Part shown: piece by piece, positions 23,558-35,352 of the stretch
Numbering within the stretch: position 1 is the stretch's first letter
How the letters are laid out: each line of letters starts with the position of its first letter
Source: Macrotrachela quadricornifera
Lineage: Eukaryota; Rotifera; Eurotatoria; Philodinida; Philodinidae
Direction: 5' to 3'
DNA: 64,000 nucleotides
Assembly (NCBI GenBank): GCA_022393335.1
Contig: JAJEKB010001181.1
Span: 20,862 to 84,861, forward strand
Notes under the pieces: model-generated
What the model was told of the DNA's origin: nothing
Seen by the model: only the letters and a program-made list of their open reading frames with translations
The model's database searches: none
Translations under genes and position numbers: made by a program

Positions 23558-26013
23558 TTTTTCTTTGGTGTGTGCAATGAATTACGTTACTTCTTCTATT
23601 TTATAACAATAATAGAAATTCAATCTATGTTCGAAATTTTATTTAAAAAAAATCCAACAATAAAATTGTAAGTAATATATTTTTAGATAAAAAAATTCAA
23701 CTAAAAATAACTAATTTAATGAGTTTCATTATATTGTTCTTTTGAATTTTCATCAAAGCATTTGTTCTATTTAAAAAGACCTTGATCTTCGCTTTCATTA
23801 TTTGTTTACAATTCGTTGATTTCTGTATTCACATATGTTGCATGAAGTATACAAAAAAAAAAAAGAACAATGACAAAAATATATTCTGTTTTGCCCTTAA
23901 TAATTCTTTATCTTTCTCAATTCAATCAGACTTACTACAATATATAAATAATGATTTATCACTTCAATATTCTATGAATTAAAATATCTATTGCTTGTTT
24001 TAAAAAAAATGAATATAAATATAAACAGCTGTAAAATGCGTTTCATCTTATTTATTTGAAATAATAGAGTTCATCTAGTATAAGAAATAAAGTAATAGAA
24101 TTTTTTCAATCTATCTCTTGGATAGAATGAATATATTTCTATATAATCCTTTGATAAATCTTTAAGCCAATTCATTATTTTATTTATCATCATCATCATT
24201 ATTAATAATGATAGTTGTATTCTCGTCTAATTCTTATCCTATATTGTTAAATTTTCAATAAAACAAAAATTGAAAAACAATAATCAAAAGTAAATTTTAT
24301 GAATATTGTCTTTTCAATCACCAATACAACAAATGTTATTATTATACCTTGTAATCTAGTGAATAATAACTCATCTGAAAATTTATTATCACATTTATTT
24401 GTTCTTACAAAATAAATAATTATCAACATCAAAGGATATTTAATCATAAATTATAAATTATTATTTTTTTTTGTTTTCTAACATTCAAAATTTTTCTTTG
24501 AATCTAATTCTTGTTTGATTCATTATATTATAAAAAAAAAGTTTATAAAGAAATACATTGCATGATAAATTTCTAATGTTCTTTGATATTATCTATTCAA
24601 TTTCTATAGATATACAAGCAATTTTTAATTATAAATAAGGTAAAAATACTTTTATAGTAAACCTAATTACGATACTTTTAGTTATAATAAGCAAATATAA
24701 TCATTTCCTGATCTATTGAATTTATAATCTATGTCGTCATATTTTAAGAAGAATATAATAAACTAAGAAAACGAAAAAAAAAATGAAACGTTTCTTTTAA
24801 TTAACTTATATTATTTTTTTATATGAAATAATACCTAAAGCAAAAGAACATATCCAATTTTAATTCTAATTCTCAGACATTGATGATATTTTAATTACGA
24901 AAAATATTTATCTCAAAGCAATACGTTCATTCAAATAAGATTTTGGATTAATAATGATTATTTCATCTTTATAATATATATCAATATATATGAGATAGAA
25001 TATAATTGTATATCTTTAATTAGTAATTCAGTTTTTTTTTATTATAACAATGAGATAGTAAAATTCGTTTATTTTTGATAAAAAATATAAATATTTATAG
25101 TTTATATCTATTTCTATTTATAATATCTTAAATAAAGACGATTAATAGTAAGAAGAGTGTAGTTTTTTGTATTCACATGATCCTGTGTTGTATGTAAGAA
25201 AAGTTTCAAACAACGACTCTTCTCTTAAAAATAGATTATTATATGAAATATATAAATTTTAGCATTGACTTTTAATAAGATGGTTATTTAAATAATGGCA
25301 TAGGAATTTATCACTTGTTTTATATATTCAGTGTTAAAAGAATATATTTATTCTTCCATTTTCGATAAAAGTATTAAGATGATATCATTCATCATTGTTA
25401 TAATGTAATGGAGCGATAATCAAAATACAAATGAATTAATATTAAACATGATGAAGAGCGTCAAAATAATAATAACAATGTTACCTTTTTTTTTTGTATA
25501 ATTACTATTTTTAAGTGATGCTCATAAAGACTTCTTTTTTCTTTGAATAAGCTTGTTTTATTCTATTAAACTTATAGTTATTTATTTATTTTATTTCTTC
25601 TCAACAGCAAATATGACATTCAAGTTCAATAATTTTCTTGTTATTGAGTACTTGGAATTCTTAAGGGTACCATTCACATTCATATTCAAGTTAATAGATT
25701 ATATTTTTCTTTCGATTTCTTTGTTATTCTCTTCAGCTAGAATAGGAAAAGCCTGCAATAAGAAAGCATACTTAAGATGTAATCTTGTTTTCTTGTTTTT
25801 TTTTTTATTTCTCTTCTTCTTATCATCAATAATTGATGGTGTGTATATATATAGTTTTTTCTATTGAATAGAAACATCTAATTTTATCCGATTTTTCTTT
25901 GTTATGTGGTCATCATAAATAATATAAAAGAAAAATAGTTAGATAAAATGACAAAAAAAAAACTAAATAATAGAAAAGAAAAAGAAAAAAAACTGTGTGT
26001 TTTTTATTTTAAT
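23558..26013. other. Gene-free stretch
   Basis: 2.5 kb of very AT-rich sequence between the GNAT gene (5' side) and the GPCR (3' side). No exon with coherent splice sites or motif is seen. Short frames at 23782-23982, 24247-24447 and 25553-25867 are T-rich and hydrophobic by composition only. Confidence 0.55.
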
Positions 26014-27525
26014 TTAAAGTTTACATTCATCTACGTCAGCACGTTGAATATGATTACCATTTTTAATATTTATTCGTATTGTTGTTAATTTTGATTCTTT
26101 ATCAGCAGCTAATAATCCAACTGTACGTCTTAACGCTGTTGTATCAGCTCGAGATTTGATTCGACTAAAACAACTCGATTTAACAGGTCGTACCAAATAA
26201 CAACCTGATAAGAAAAAGAAAATATATTATTTTTTAAAAATTAAACTATTATTATTTAATAGATTTTTATGTCATTTGAATATTACCATATATTAAAGGA
26301 TCAAAAACAGAATTTGATACAGCAAGCATCATAACAATTAAAAGTGAACGTTCATCACGTGATGGTTGATCATACATGGATGTATCTATAGATGTAGTTA
26401 ATGTAATATTTGTATTTAAATTTAATACATCTTTTTGATCCATACGAGCATCAGTTATAAGAAGAAAAAAGACAATACAATAATAAGGTGTCCAACAAAG
26501 AATAAAACAAATGACTAAAGCAACAATAGGTAATAAAATAATATATTAGTTTATTTTTGTAAAGAATTCTTACCAATTAAAGCAGTTAATTTTAATGTTT
26601 TTAATTTTGCTCGTGTGATTGTTGTCATATTATGCGTATTAATTTCTTCGTGCACTAAAGATTGTCCTGGTCCTCTTCCTCTTTCATGACTAAAACTTTT
26701 TGTACTGCTTGATTTTAATGATTGATGTAACTGATTTATATCATAACTATGTGTACTACTAGTATGACATTTAGCAAATCGAAATGTTCGTCGATCACAT
26801 CGTTTTTGTAAAACATATAAAATACGAAAATAAGAATAAAAAATAGCTATTAATGGTGCTATATATGCAAATATAGCAACAGCTATATTATAAGCTAATC
26901 GTTTTGGTGGATCGGATGAAAGTATATCACCACACATTTCTCGACATAGTGCTTCATTTGTTAAACGTTTAAAAATGACTAACTATTTTTAATAAATATA
27001 AAATATATTTTAAAAAAAAACAATAGAAAAATAAATTTTTTTAATACTTACTTGTGGTATACAGGCTATTGCTGACAATAACCATGAACCAACAACAAAT
27101 AATTTATTTCGTGTATTTGATTGATATACTGTTAAAGGATGTACAATTGATAAGTAACGATCAAGTGATATACCAATAATTGCACATGATGATACATAAA
27201 TACCTAATCCTTTAAGTGCAGCTATTATTTTACATATTTCATCATTATGCCAACGACCAAGAGTATAGGCATAAATTTCACTTGGAATATAAACAAGTGT
27301 AACAAATAAATCAGCAGCACATAAATTTAATAAAAGTATATGATCACGAAAACGACGTCGAGAATAATGAAATAAATTAAAAAGTACACGTAAATTAGCA
27401 GTTAATGCAAGAATAAATAAAAATGCATAACCAAGTGCTAACCAATGATAGAAAGGTGCATCTGGACCTCGTGTTTTTAGTTTTGGACATGTTATTTCTG
27501 ATAAAGAAGATTTATTATATGTCAT
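26014..27525 (-). CDS. Rhodopsin-class peptide GPCR (GnRH/AKH/corazonin receptor-like)
   Basis: Seven-transmembrane receptor of 433 aa in four exons: 27052-27525, 26574-26982, 26287-26514 and 26014-26204, all in phase. TM1 contains LTANLRVLF (a variant of the GN motif). TM2 has LNLCAADLFVTLVYIPSEI, and a TM3 Cys follows GRWHNDEIC. The DRY region is SLDRYLSIVHPL. TM5 lies in IAVAIFAYIAPLIAIFYSYFRILYVL, and TM6 has FILCWTPYY. TM7 is LAVSNSVFDPLIYG, with Asp instead of the usual Asn in N/DPxxY, as in GnRH receptors. The third loop is long, Ser-rich and basic; the tail is short. Likely a plasma-membrane receptor for an AKH/GnRH-type peptide signalling through Gq. The ligand class is inference from TM2, TM3 and DPLIYG and could be wrong within the peptide-receptor group. 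Confidence 0.85.
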
Positions 27526-29363
27526 TATTAATAGAATATCAAACGAAATTTCTTCTTTGTTTTCATCTAAAGAATTTTAACATGTAAAAAATAATAATCT
27601 TTTTTTCTCTCTCTCTCTCTCTTTTTCTATTTTTCTCTTCTTCTATTTATTTTTCTCTTCTATGTTTTTTTTTGCTATCAATGAGAATAAGACATCAACA
27701 AGCAAGAAGTGGAAGTCCGTTTTAGTAATAGTCAGAGATGAAACACATTGTATATGATCAGTAAAAGCAAAAACAAAAAAGAACTACTTCTGATTTTTTT
27801 CTACACAGGAAATAAAATCAATCACGAATGACATCATCCACTAATAGTTCATCGTTTTGAAACATATGAAACAACAAAAACAAAAAAACTATTTTTAAAT
27901 AACAAAATTCATCAAAAATACTTGTTTTTTTGTAAAAAAAAACGATGAATAGGAAAAAACGAGAATCTAGAAATCTATATTTGTTCGAAGAAAAACTATT
28001 CAATGTACTGTTTCCTGCAGCTCAGTGATTGCTACAAATAATAGAGTATTCAAAAAAACATATATTTGCACTTTAAGGAAATATATCCTATACACTGAAA
28101 GTCTTTTCTCATCATCATCATTATTATCATTGTTTTTATTATTATTATTGTCACAGTTAATGATGAATAGATCATTAAATAGCTAAGTATGAATATCTCA
28201 TTTTGCCTTTTTTATTTTCTTTATGTATGAAACATATAATTATAATTTCCATAGATATACAATGATGTCTCACATCGTTGAGATTTTTAGCACAAAAAAA
28301 AACCACTTGGGAAATAAACTAATCATATAAAATACTGTAAAGAAAAATACACAATATAAAAAAGATTCGTAGATTATTATAATCTAAATAATTGTTGTCA
28401 CATTGGCAAAAAAAAGAAAATAATTTCTTCTTTTTTCTACCACATATAATCTTATTATATATTTTTTTCCTATTTATTTCAATTTAAATGATATAAATAT
28501 CATCTTTTTGTATTTACTAAAGTTTAATCATATATATATAGAATGTTATATAATGAACATAAGATCTACTTTTTTCTTTTATTTGAAACTTATAAAATTA
28601 AAATGTACTTATTCAAAATAATTAATATTATATTTATAACCTCACTTAAATAAAAATGATATATAAGAATGTACCTAGGTACTTTATTGAGTATATGTGT
28701 GTAGTTTAATAATATAAAATGTTAATAAGCACTATTTTATTTTTTTCATCATATAATAAAACAAAAGTTTTTTACATTGAATATATCACGAAAATAAATA
28801 AAATGAAAAATAAATTATTAGAGAAATTGTTCTGACTAATTTAATGTTAAATTTAGTTCAAACAGGAAATAGATATTTCTTATAGAGAAAAGAACAAAAA
28901 GTAGGTTATTAATTTTCTTTAAAGTAATCAATTATCCTTCATTGTAATACAAGGCTACAATTTCGCTCAGACATTTTTTTTTCAAAGTCAAAATTGTCAT
29001 GATTTTTATTCTTATTTTCAAGATATTGCACGTCTATCATGCTATTTCTTTTCTTTTTACTATAAAAAGAATTGCTTATTACAACTATATTAATAGAAGA
29101 TGTAGGGAAATTATATCGACTATCGTAAAAAAAAGAAGAAGTTATCATAAAAGAAAAATATTCAACCGGATATATCATGTGACAGTTAGAAATGTAGTGA
29201 ATAAGTTCATTAAGAAAATAATCAAAAAAGATTTATAATTGGAAGTATGTGACAAATTCATGTCGACATTTAAACGTATAAAGGACATTTTATTATGATG
29301 TTTATTTTTATTTTATTATTATTAATAAATTTAAATGATTGGAAAAACAATATTTCATTTTCT
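27526..29363. other. Gene-free region upstream of the GPCR
   Basis: 1.8 kb with no supportable exon. It contains a CT microsatellite near 27607-27622 immediately upstream of the GPCR start, then AT-rich sequence up to the 3' end of the small secreted peptide gene. Confidence 0.55.
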
Positions 29364-29621
29364 TTATTTTTGACGACATTTATTCATACAATTTGTAAAT
29401 ATACCAACATTTCCAATGATGCCACGAGTTTGAACATTATTATCATCATCAGGTTCTTTGCCAGTGGGTTGAACACAATGAATAATACAATTGGGATAAT
29501 CAAAGATACCTCGACCTTCATTCGTTTGAACTAAATTTGAATCATCATCAATAGGTTGAGCTGATGATGTGTATACGAAAATGAAACAAAGTAAAGAAAT
29601 GATAGCAAAGATGAATTTCAT
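29364..29621 (-). CDS. Small secreted peptide with duplicated CX3C repeats
   Basis: Single-exon frame of 85 aa. Residues 1-21 are a clear signal peptide (MKFIFAIISLLCFIFVYTSS) with a likely cut before QPIDDD. The mature part consists of two related units, each starting with DDD, then a VQT, a glycine patch with GIF, and an N-C-X3-C pair: CIIHC in the first and CMNKC in the second. The two CX3C pairs are the spacing seen in helical-hairpin peptides, but I do not recognise a family. It is acidic before each Cys pair. It could be a secreted defence, signalling or structural peptide; there is no evidence to choose. There is an AT-rich, TATA-like stretch about 60-80 bp upstream of the ATG. Confidence 0.65.
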   Translation of the reverse strand: MKFIFAIISLLCFIFVYTSSAQPIDDDSNLVQTNEGRGIFDYPNCIIHCVQPTGKEPDDDNNVQTRGIIGNVGIFTNCMNKCRQK

Positions 29622-32600
29622 TGTTAGCTTTGTTGAAGAAAACTAGACAACAATGGAATGATGAATATAATCGATTGAATACAAATTACATATATATATA
29701 TATTTATATATCAATTAAATAAAAGATTTTTTTTAATACTGTTTTTTTCTTATTTCATATACTAATACTTTTTTTTCAATGAGATTTATAATATTGATTT
29801 AATTTATTTTTCAATTTTTATTTTAATTCATAAATCAATAAAAGATTTTCTTCTATAATATCACAATTATAAGTTTGGCATTGAAATTTCAATAAATGTT
29901 CTTAATAAGTATCGAATATCGAATGACCTCAGACAAAGCATAATAATATTACATTCTAGATTTTCCTTTTTGCACTATTAAAACTGAATAAAAATATAAT
30001 ATAAAATAAAGTTCAACAAGATAAATTTCCTAATGCTCAAAAAAAAAACTTTTTTTCTATTTTTTAATTATTACACATGACATTTTGACAGACAATAAAA
30101 AAAGTGACATTAAATCAATGGCAATAAATGACAAAAAGATGTCAAATAAAATTAAAATTAACGTCAAATACTTTTTTTTTCATAATTATTCTGTTGTTTT
30201 ATATAAGAGAATATTATTCAAGGGTAATATTATCAATCACAAATGATTCAATAATTAATAATATAGAAAATGAAATCTAAGTTCCTAATTTCATATTGAT
30301 TTTTAAAAATCTTTTTGTTACAAAACCGATTTATCTCTAGATGGAAAAGTCAAAAATGAAAACGACTAAAACTACCTTTCGAAGATAGTTCCAAATATTT
30401 GTGGTACAAATTTCAGACTGATTGGATGAAGTTAGAGGGTGATTGTCCCTGGTACAATTGAGCGCTATGTATGAAACACTCAAAAGTTCGTTTTTTAGCG
30501 ATTCTATGAAGAATTTGTTATAGAGACTTTGTTTTGCTTCGTATTAGTGGGTAAAATTTTGCCAATTTTTGGTATACCAGCTTCTTATAAAAATCAAATA
30601 AAAAATTAATGATCGGTCAGATTGAGCTCATTCAAGCACAGATCGAAAGTATACTATTCAATCTATTTCTTGTGCACATAAACAAAAAAAAATTATTTTT
30701 TTTCATTTTATATCAAGAAGAAGGAGGAGTACCCTTAAACAAATATGTTAATAATCAATTCTATTGTTAAGTACTGATTTGTAGTTTGGTGTAGATGTAC
30801 AAATGTATTCGAACAAAATCAAATCTTTGTTAGGATTGATATTGTAATATAATATATTTCATCAAGTATTATTTCATTTAAAAAATTCATCTCTCAGAAA
30901 TTTTAAAATATCTATTTAATCTATGAGGTAACGTGTTGTTTACAAATTTTTAATTATTAATATCAAGATACTGAGATTTCTTATTGTAAAATATTATAAT
31001 TTTTCATTAGCATATTAAAATCAATACTAGATATGATCTTCTAATAGCAAAAGATGTGCATGCATCTGAAGAAATCGATAGTTTTTTCATAGGCTATAAT
31101 TCGCTCTTCTCATTCTAACACAAAAATACAATGAAACAAAATCATTAATGATGGAATATATACATCATCTTCTCTAATCATGTTGTATGAATTTTGAATT
31201 GTCTCTATAATAGATGGTATTCTTTAATGAATATATAAATTTAGATGATTCTATTTTTATTTTATAGAGAATCTCTAGTTATATTTGCAATAAATATTTA
31301 GTAATTATTTATGCAAATATAGATAAGATTAAATAATAATAATATAACATACGGTTCAATACACCTTGAAGTTGACTCTTTCTGCTAAGACCAGAAATGT
31401 TCAAGGTCTGATTCAGTCCTTCTATATCCTCATATGACTGAAATCAAGAAATTTATTAAGCAAAAAAAAATTAATGTAGAAAGATTATACGCGTCATTTC
31501 CGTCACGAATAAAAGGTTTTTAATTGGTTAAATACACGATTGCATAATTTATAATATTAAATCTGAATATTTACGGACATATAACAAGTTCGTTATCAAT
31601 TTTCTTCGAACGAATTAATTCATTTTTCGATATTTTTTTAAGAATAAATGAAGTTTAGTTTTTGATTACCAATAAAAAAAAGCAATCACAAGGATTTAAT
31701 GCATCTGTGGCACGCAGTTATTCGATATTAAATATATTTTACATACTATAAAATGTTATTTATCATTTTATTTTTATACGTGGTAAATTTTTTCTTAGTT
31801 GCCAGAGTATTTTAAAGAAAAAACGTCTAGAAAAAATTTTTTAAAATAAAATATACACCAACTAATATCTTTTTCAATAGTCTCTTATGAAATATCTCTA
31901 TCAAGTATAACAATCAGTCGAATGGTTTTAAATATTTTTTGCAGAAGAATATTACTATTATTCTAACTAGTGTCAATAACAAATTTTTATAGAAAATTAA
32001 AGTACGTTAAATTAAGATTTATTAGTATTAAATAATAAGGATAATTTTAGGTTATTAATGTTGAATTTGTGAAATTTCTGTGCTTTCACAGAATGTTAAG
32101 ACAGAAAGTTTTCTTTTATGAGTCAGTTCAAATCAGATCTGATGTTCGAAAATGAATATTACAAAATAAGTTGAATTTTTTTAGGATTTAATGTTGATCT
32201 CTACATTTGTCAACATGTGTGAAATGTGATTTTTTTCCACGTGATAAAGGTTATCTGTCTATTATGGCTTCTTAAAAATCTCATTTTTGATTACTATTCG
32301 AAAATTTTCCAGGTCAAGTATCAATTACCTTGACATATTCATCATTTGACATCAGATCTCATTTGAACTACTTCATGAAATCGACATCCCAAAAACTAGA
32401 TATAATCCTTAGTATGCAATACTGACAAATCTCAACTTCGATGTGCTTTAATTTGATATGAAACTTTGTATTATACGGTCTAAAATAATAATGTTACCTC
32501 CCTAGAAAAATATGTTTGATCCATTTTCATACATATGAAGGAAATTAAAAATTGAAGAAGAATAATAAAACAAAAAAAAAGATCTGAAATTATATGAATT

Positions 32601-35352
32601 TAATATTCATAAATTCTAAATAAAGAATTTTCAAAAGTCAAACTACATTGAATTATATTTTCTTTAAATGATAAATCTCAAGAAACAAGCAATCAATTAT
32701 TTATATCTCACATTAATATTTGAATTAAAATATCATTTTATTTATCTCATAAAATTTCTCTTCCACAAAAACATATATCATAATTAAAAATAAGACATTC
32801 TTTTTAATAATGTGCAATATTCTAATGACTTATATTACAATATAAATACTCTATATTGATTACTTATCAGTGTCTGACATTTTTATTTATTTGCGTCTGC
32901 AAATATATCTCAATATCATTCATATATTTGTCAAACTCTTCAGTCTACTTAACAAATATACATAAGTACTTTGACTTTTATATTTATCTTATACTCATTT
33001 TACATTAAATAAACTCTGATAGAATTATTATCGATCCATCTTCGTTTCATAATGAAATAATACATAGGATTATTTAATCTATCACCAAACATAATTATTA
33101 GGCAAATATCAATCGAATAAAAAATTATACTTTCTAACAAAATTATATATATATATATTATTTTTAATAGTAATGATAGTTTGAATATAATATACAGCTG
33201 ATTATTTCATATCAATAACAGTAAACTCCGTAATTATCCTTTTTTTTTCTTTGGAAATTTTGATAAAAATCGAATGATTTTTATATATTTCAAAATATTA
33301 TTATCATTTTGTTGTATTATAATAAAATAAGATGCTTAGAAAACAAAAATATGCTTACATTGAATACTATTTGATGATTTCGAAATATTCTAAAAAAAAA
33401 ATACCTTTTAGAACAGGAACTTACTATAATTATAAGCTATAATGTCTAAATAATAAATGTAATTACTTAATAATGTATAGAATTAATATATAATTTCATC
33501 TTCTATGTCAAGATCAATTTGTATTTCATGTTAATAAAGTCATAGAGTAATGTGAACAATTTTATTTTTCTTCGGATAGAATATTTCTTTTAATAAATCC
33601 CTTCTTTGGTTAATTTTCTACTTATCTAGGCAAAAACGAAGATATTTATTATTTAACATGACAATAGAGCTAATATAAATATAAATTTATACATTATAAA
33701 TATGTAGATTTTCATCAATGAAAAAGATTAATTTATCAGAAAAAAAAAAATTAAAGTTTATTCAAGTAAATGACAATGATAGATTGTAATCAGAAAAAAT
33801 ATTTTATGCAATAAATCTTTCATATAAAAACTAACAACAATTATTTTTAGTCTATATAGTGTTGAATAAATGCATGATAGTTTTTCTACATTATGAAAAA
33901 AATTCTTATTGTAATATACAAAAAGAAAAAAAAAAAGAAGAAGATAAGTTTTTTTTTTCTTCGTTCATGTCATTAATAATAGCTAGTCGATTATTTCTTG
34001 TTTTTTTTTTTTTGTTATTTTTATTATATATACAAGTCTGTCTAGTTTATTTGTTATTGAGAATCATGACTTGCACCGCATAGAGGATATTACTAGAAGC
34101 GGAAAAATTCTTTTCCGTCGTTCATCATTTCCTTCCGATTTAACAACATGTCTTATTCCTTTTTCTTCATTCTCTAATATTCTGTTGATGTAGCTAATAC
34201 AAGATAACTTTTTTTTTTGAAATTATATTACAGCAACTAATTAATAATTTTTTTCTCAAGTAACAACATGTGTTATTTCATCTAGACGTATATACATATG
34301 ATAAATAACTTTAATTGCTTTGATTCAATTGAACAAAAAAAAAAAACATTTTTTTTCTTTTATTTAGTATGTTATCTGTAGACCATATGCGATGAAGCAT
34401 AAGTTATTTTTAAAAACTGACTATAATGAAAGTTATAGTAAACATCAACAGTAAAGTTCATCAATAATAATGAGTTCGGAAAAAAAGAAAAAGAAAATAT
34501 AAAGACAGAAGGTAACATTTCATTTACAAATGAGAACTATGTAGATAATGGTAGCAAAAGAAAGAAACTGACAAGAGATTGAAATTGCTTCTTTCTTTTC
34601 TTTTTTTCTTCTTTTACTTGACTACTCCTAACACATCTTTGTGATTTGAAGATGCAGTGAGCGGAATGAATAGCAGTACTGGCAATATAGCTAAATGGAA
34701 CAAAGGGGCGGAGCAAAAAAAGAGAAGAAAAAAAAAATAAAGCTTTGACGTTCATGAACGAACTCATCAGGGATTGTCACTTTTTTATGCCTTGGTCGCT
34801 TGTGTCTTCTCCTTTTATTATTCTTAGATGATTGTCAAAAAACAAAATTGCGAAATGATTCGTATATATGAATCAAAATAATTTTCTTTTTTTTTTTTTT
34901 TCCTTTTACTTATTATTATTTTTAGTTTGAAAATATGAATAAATTAAAGTAACAAAAGAAAAAAATAAATTTAAACATGATACTACATTTAAATTTATTA
35001 CTTATAGTTGATCTTTATGTTGCCTGTCAATATGTCAGTGTTTTCTCCAGGACAAGTCTAATCATATTTTCTCTTCGGCTTCTTTTTTAGCCTGACATTG
35101 TCGTTGTTATTCGTCTTCTTCATTATTATTAAATGATGGGAGAGCAAACGTTTTCTATAGAAGAAAAACGAGAGAGAGGGAGAAACAGAGAGACAGAGGA
35201 AAAAAAGAAATCAAAAGAAATGTTCGTGCCAGGTTTGCATGTTTGACGCTTACACATAGATGAATTGGCCTTAAGCTGTCTATATCTTCAATCGATAATT
35301 TGAAACCTGCATATATATATATTTATAAATAACTTAAAATGATCCACATAAA
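29622..35352. other. Largest gene-free region, upstream of EPAC
   Basis: 5.7 kb without a supportable gene. 30300-30640 has a less AT-biased composition and looks like decayed repeat. 31353-31437 resembles one isolated minus-strand exon (listed separately). The remainder is AT-rich. Frames at 33859-34083, 34537-34767 and 35288-35554 are low-complexity. The proximal part should hold the EPAC promoter. Confidence 0.5.
31353..31437 (-). pseudogene. Possible orphan exon (fragment)
   Basis: An 85-bp minus-strand block with an acceptor (TTGATTTCAG) and donor (CC|GTATGT) encodes an uninterrupted, non-low-complexity peptide: SYEDIEGLNQTLNISGL, then SRKSQLQGVLN. Its composition is less AT-rich than the surroundings. 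No partner exon was found on either side, so it is either a relic or chance. Source protein not recognised. Confidence 0.25.

Noticed and set aside
29295..29534. Plus-strand 79-aa frame
   Set aside because: Antisense to the secreted-peptide gene, which has the better coding features (signal peptide, ordered Cys).
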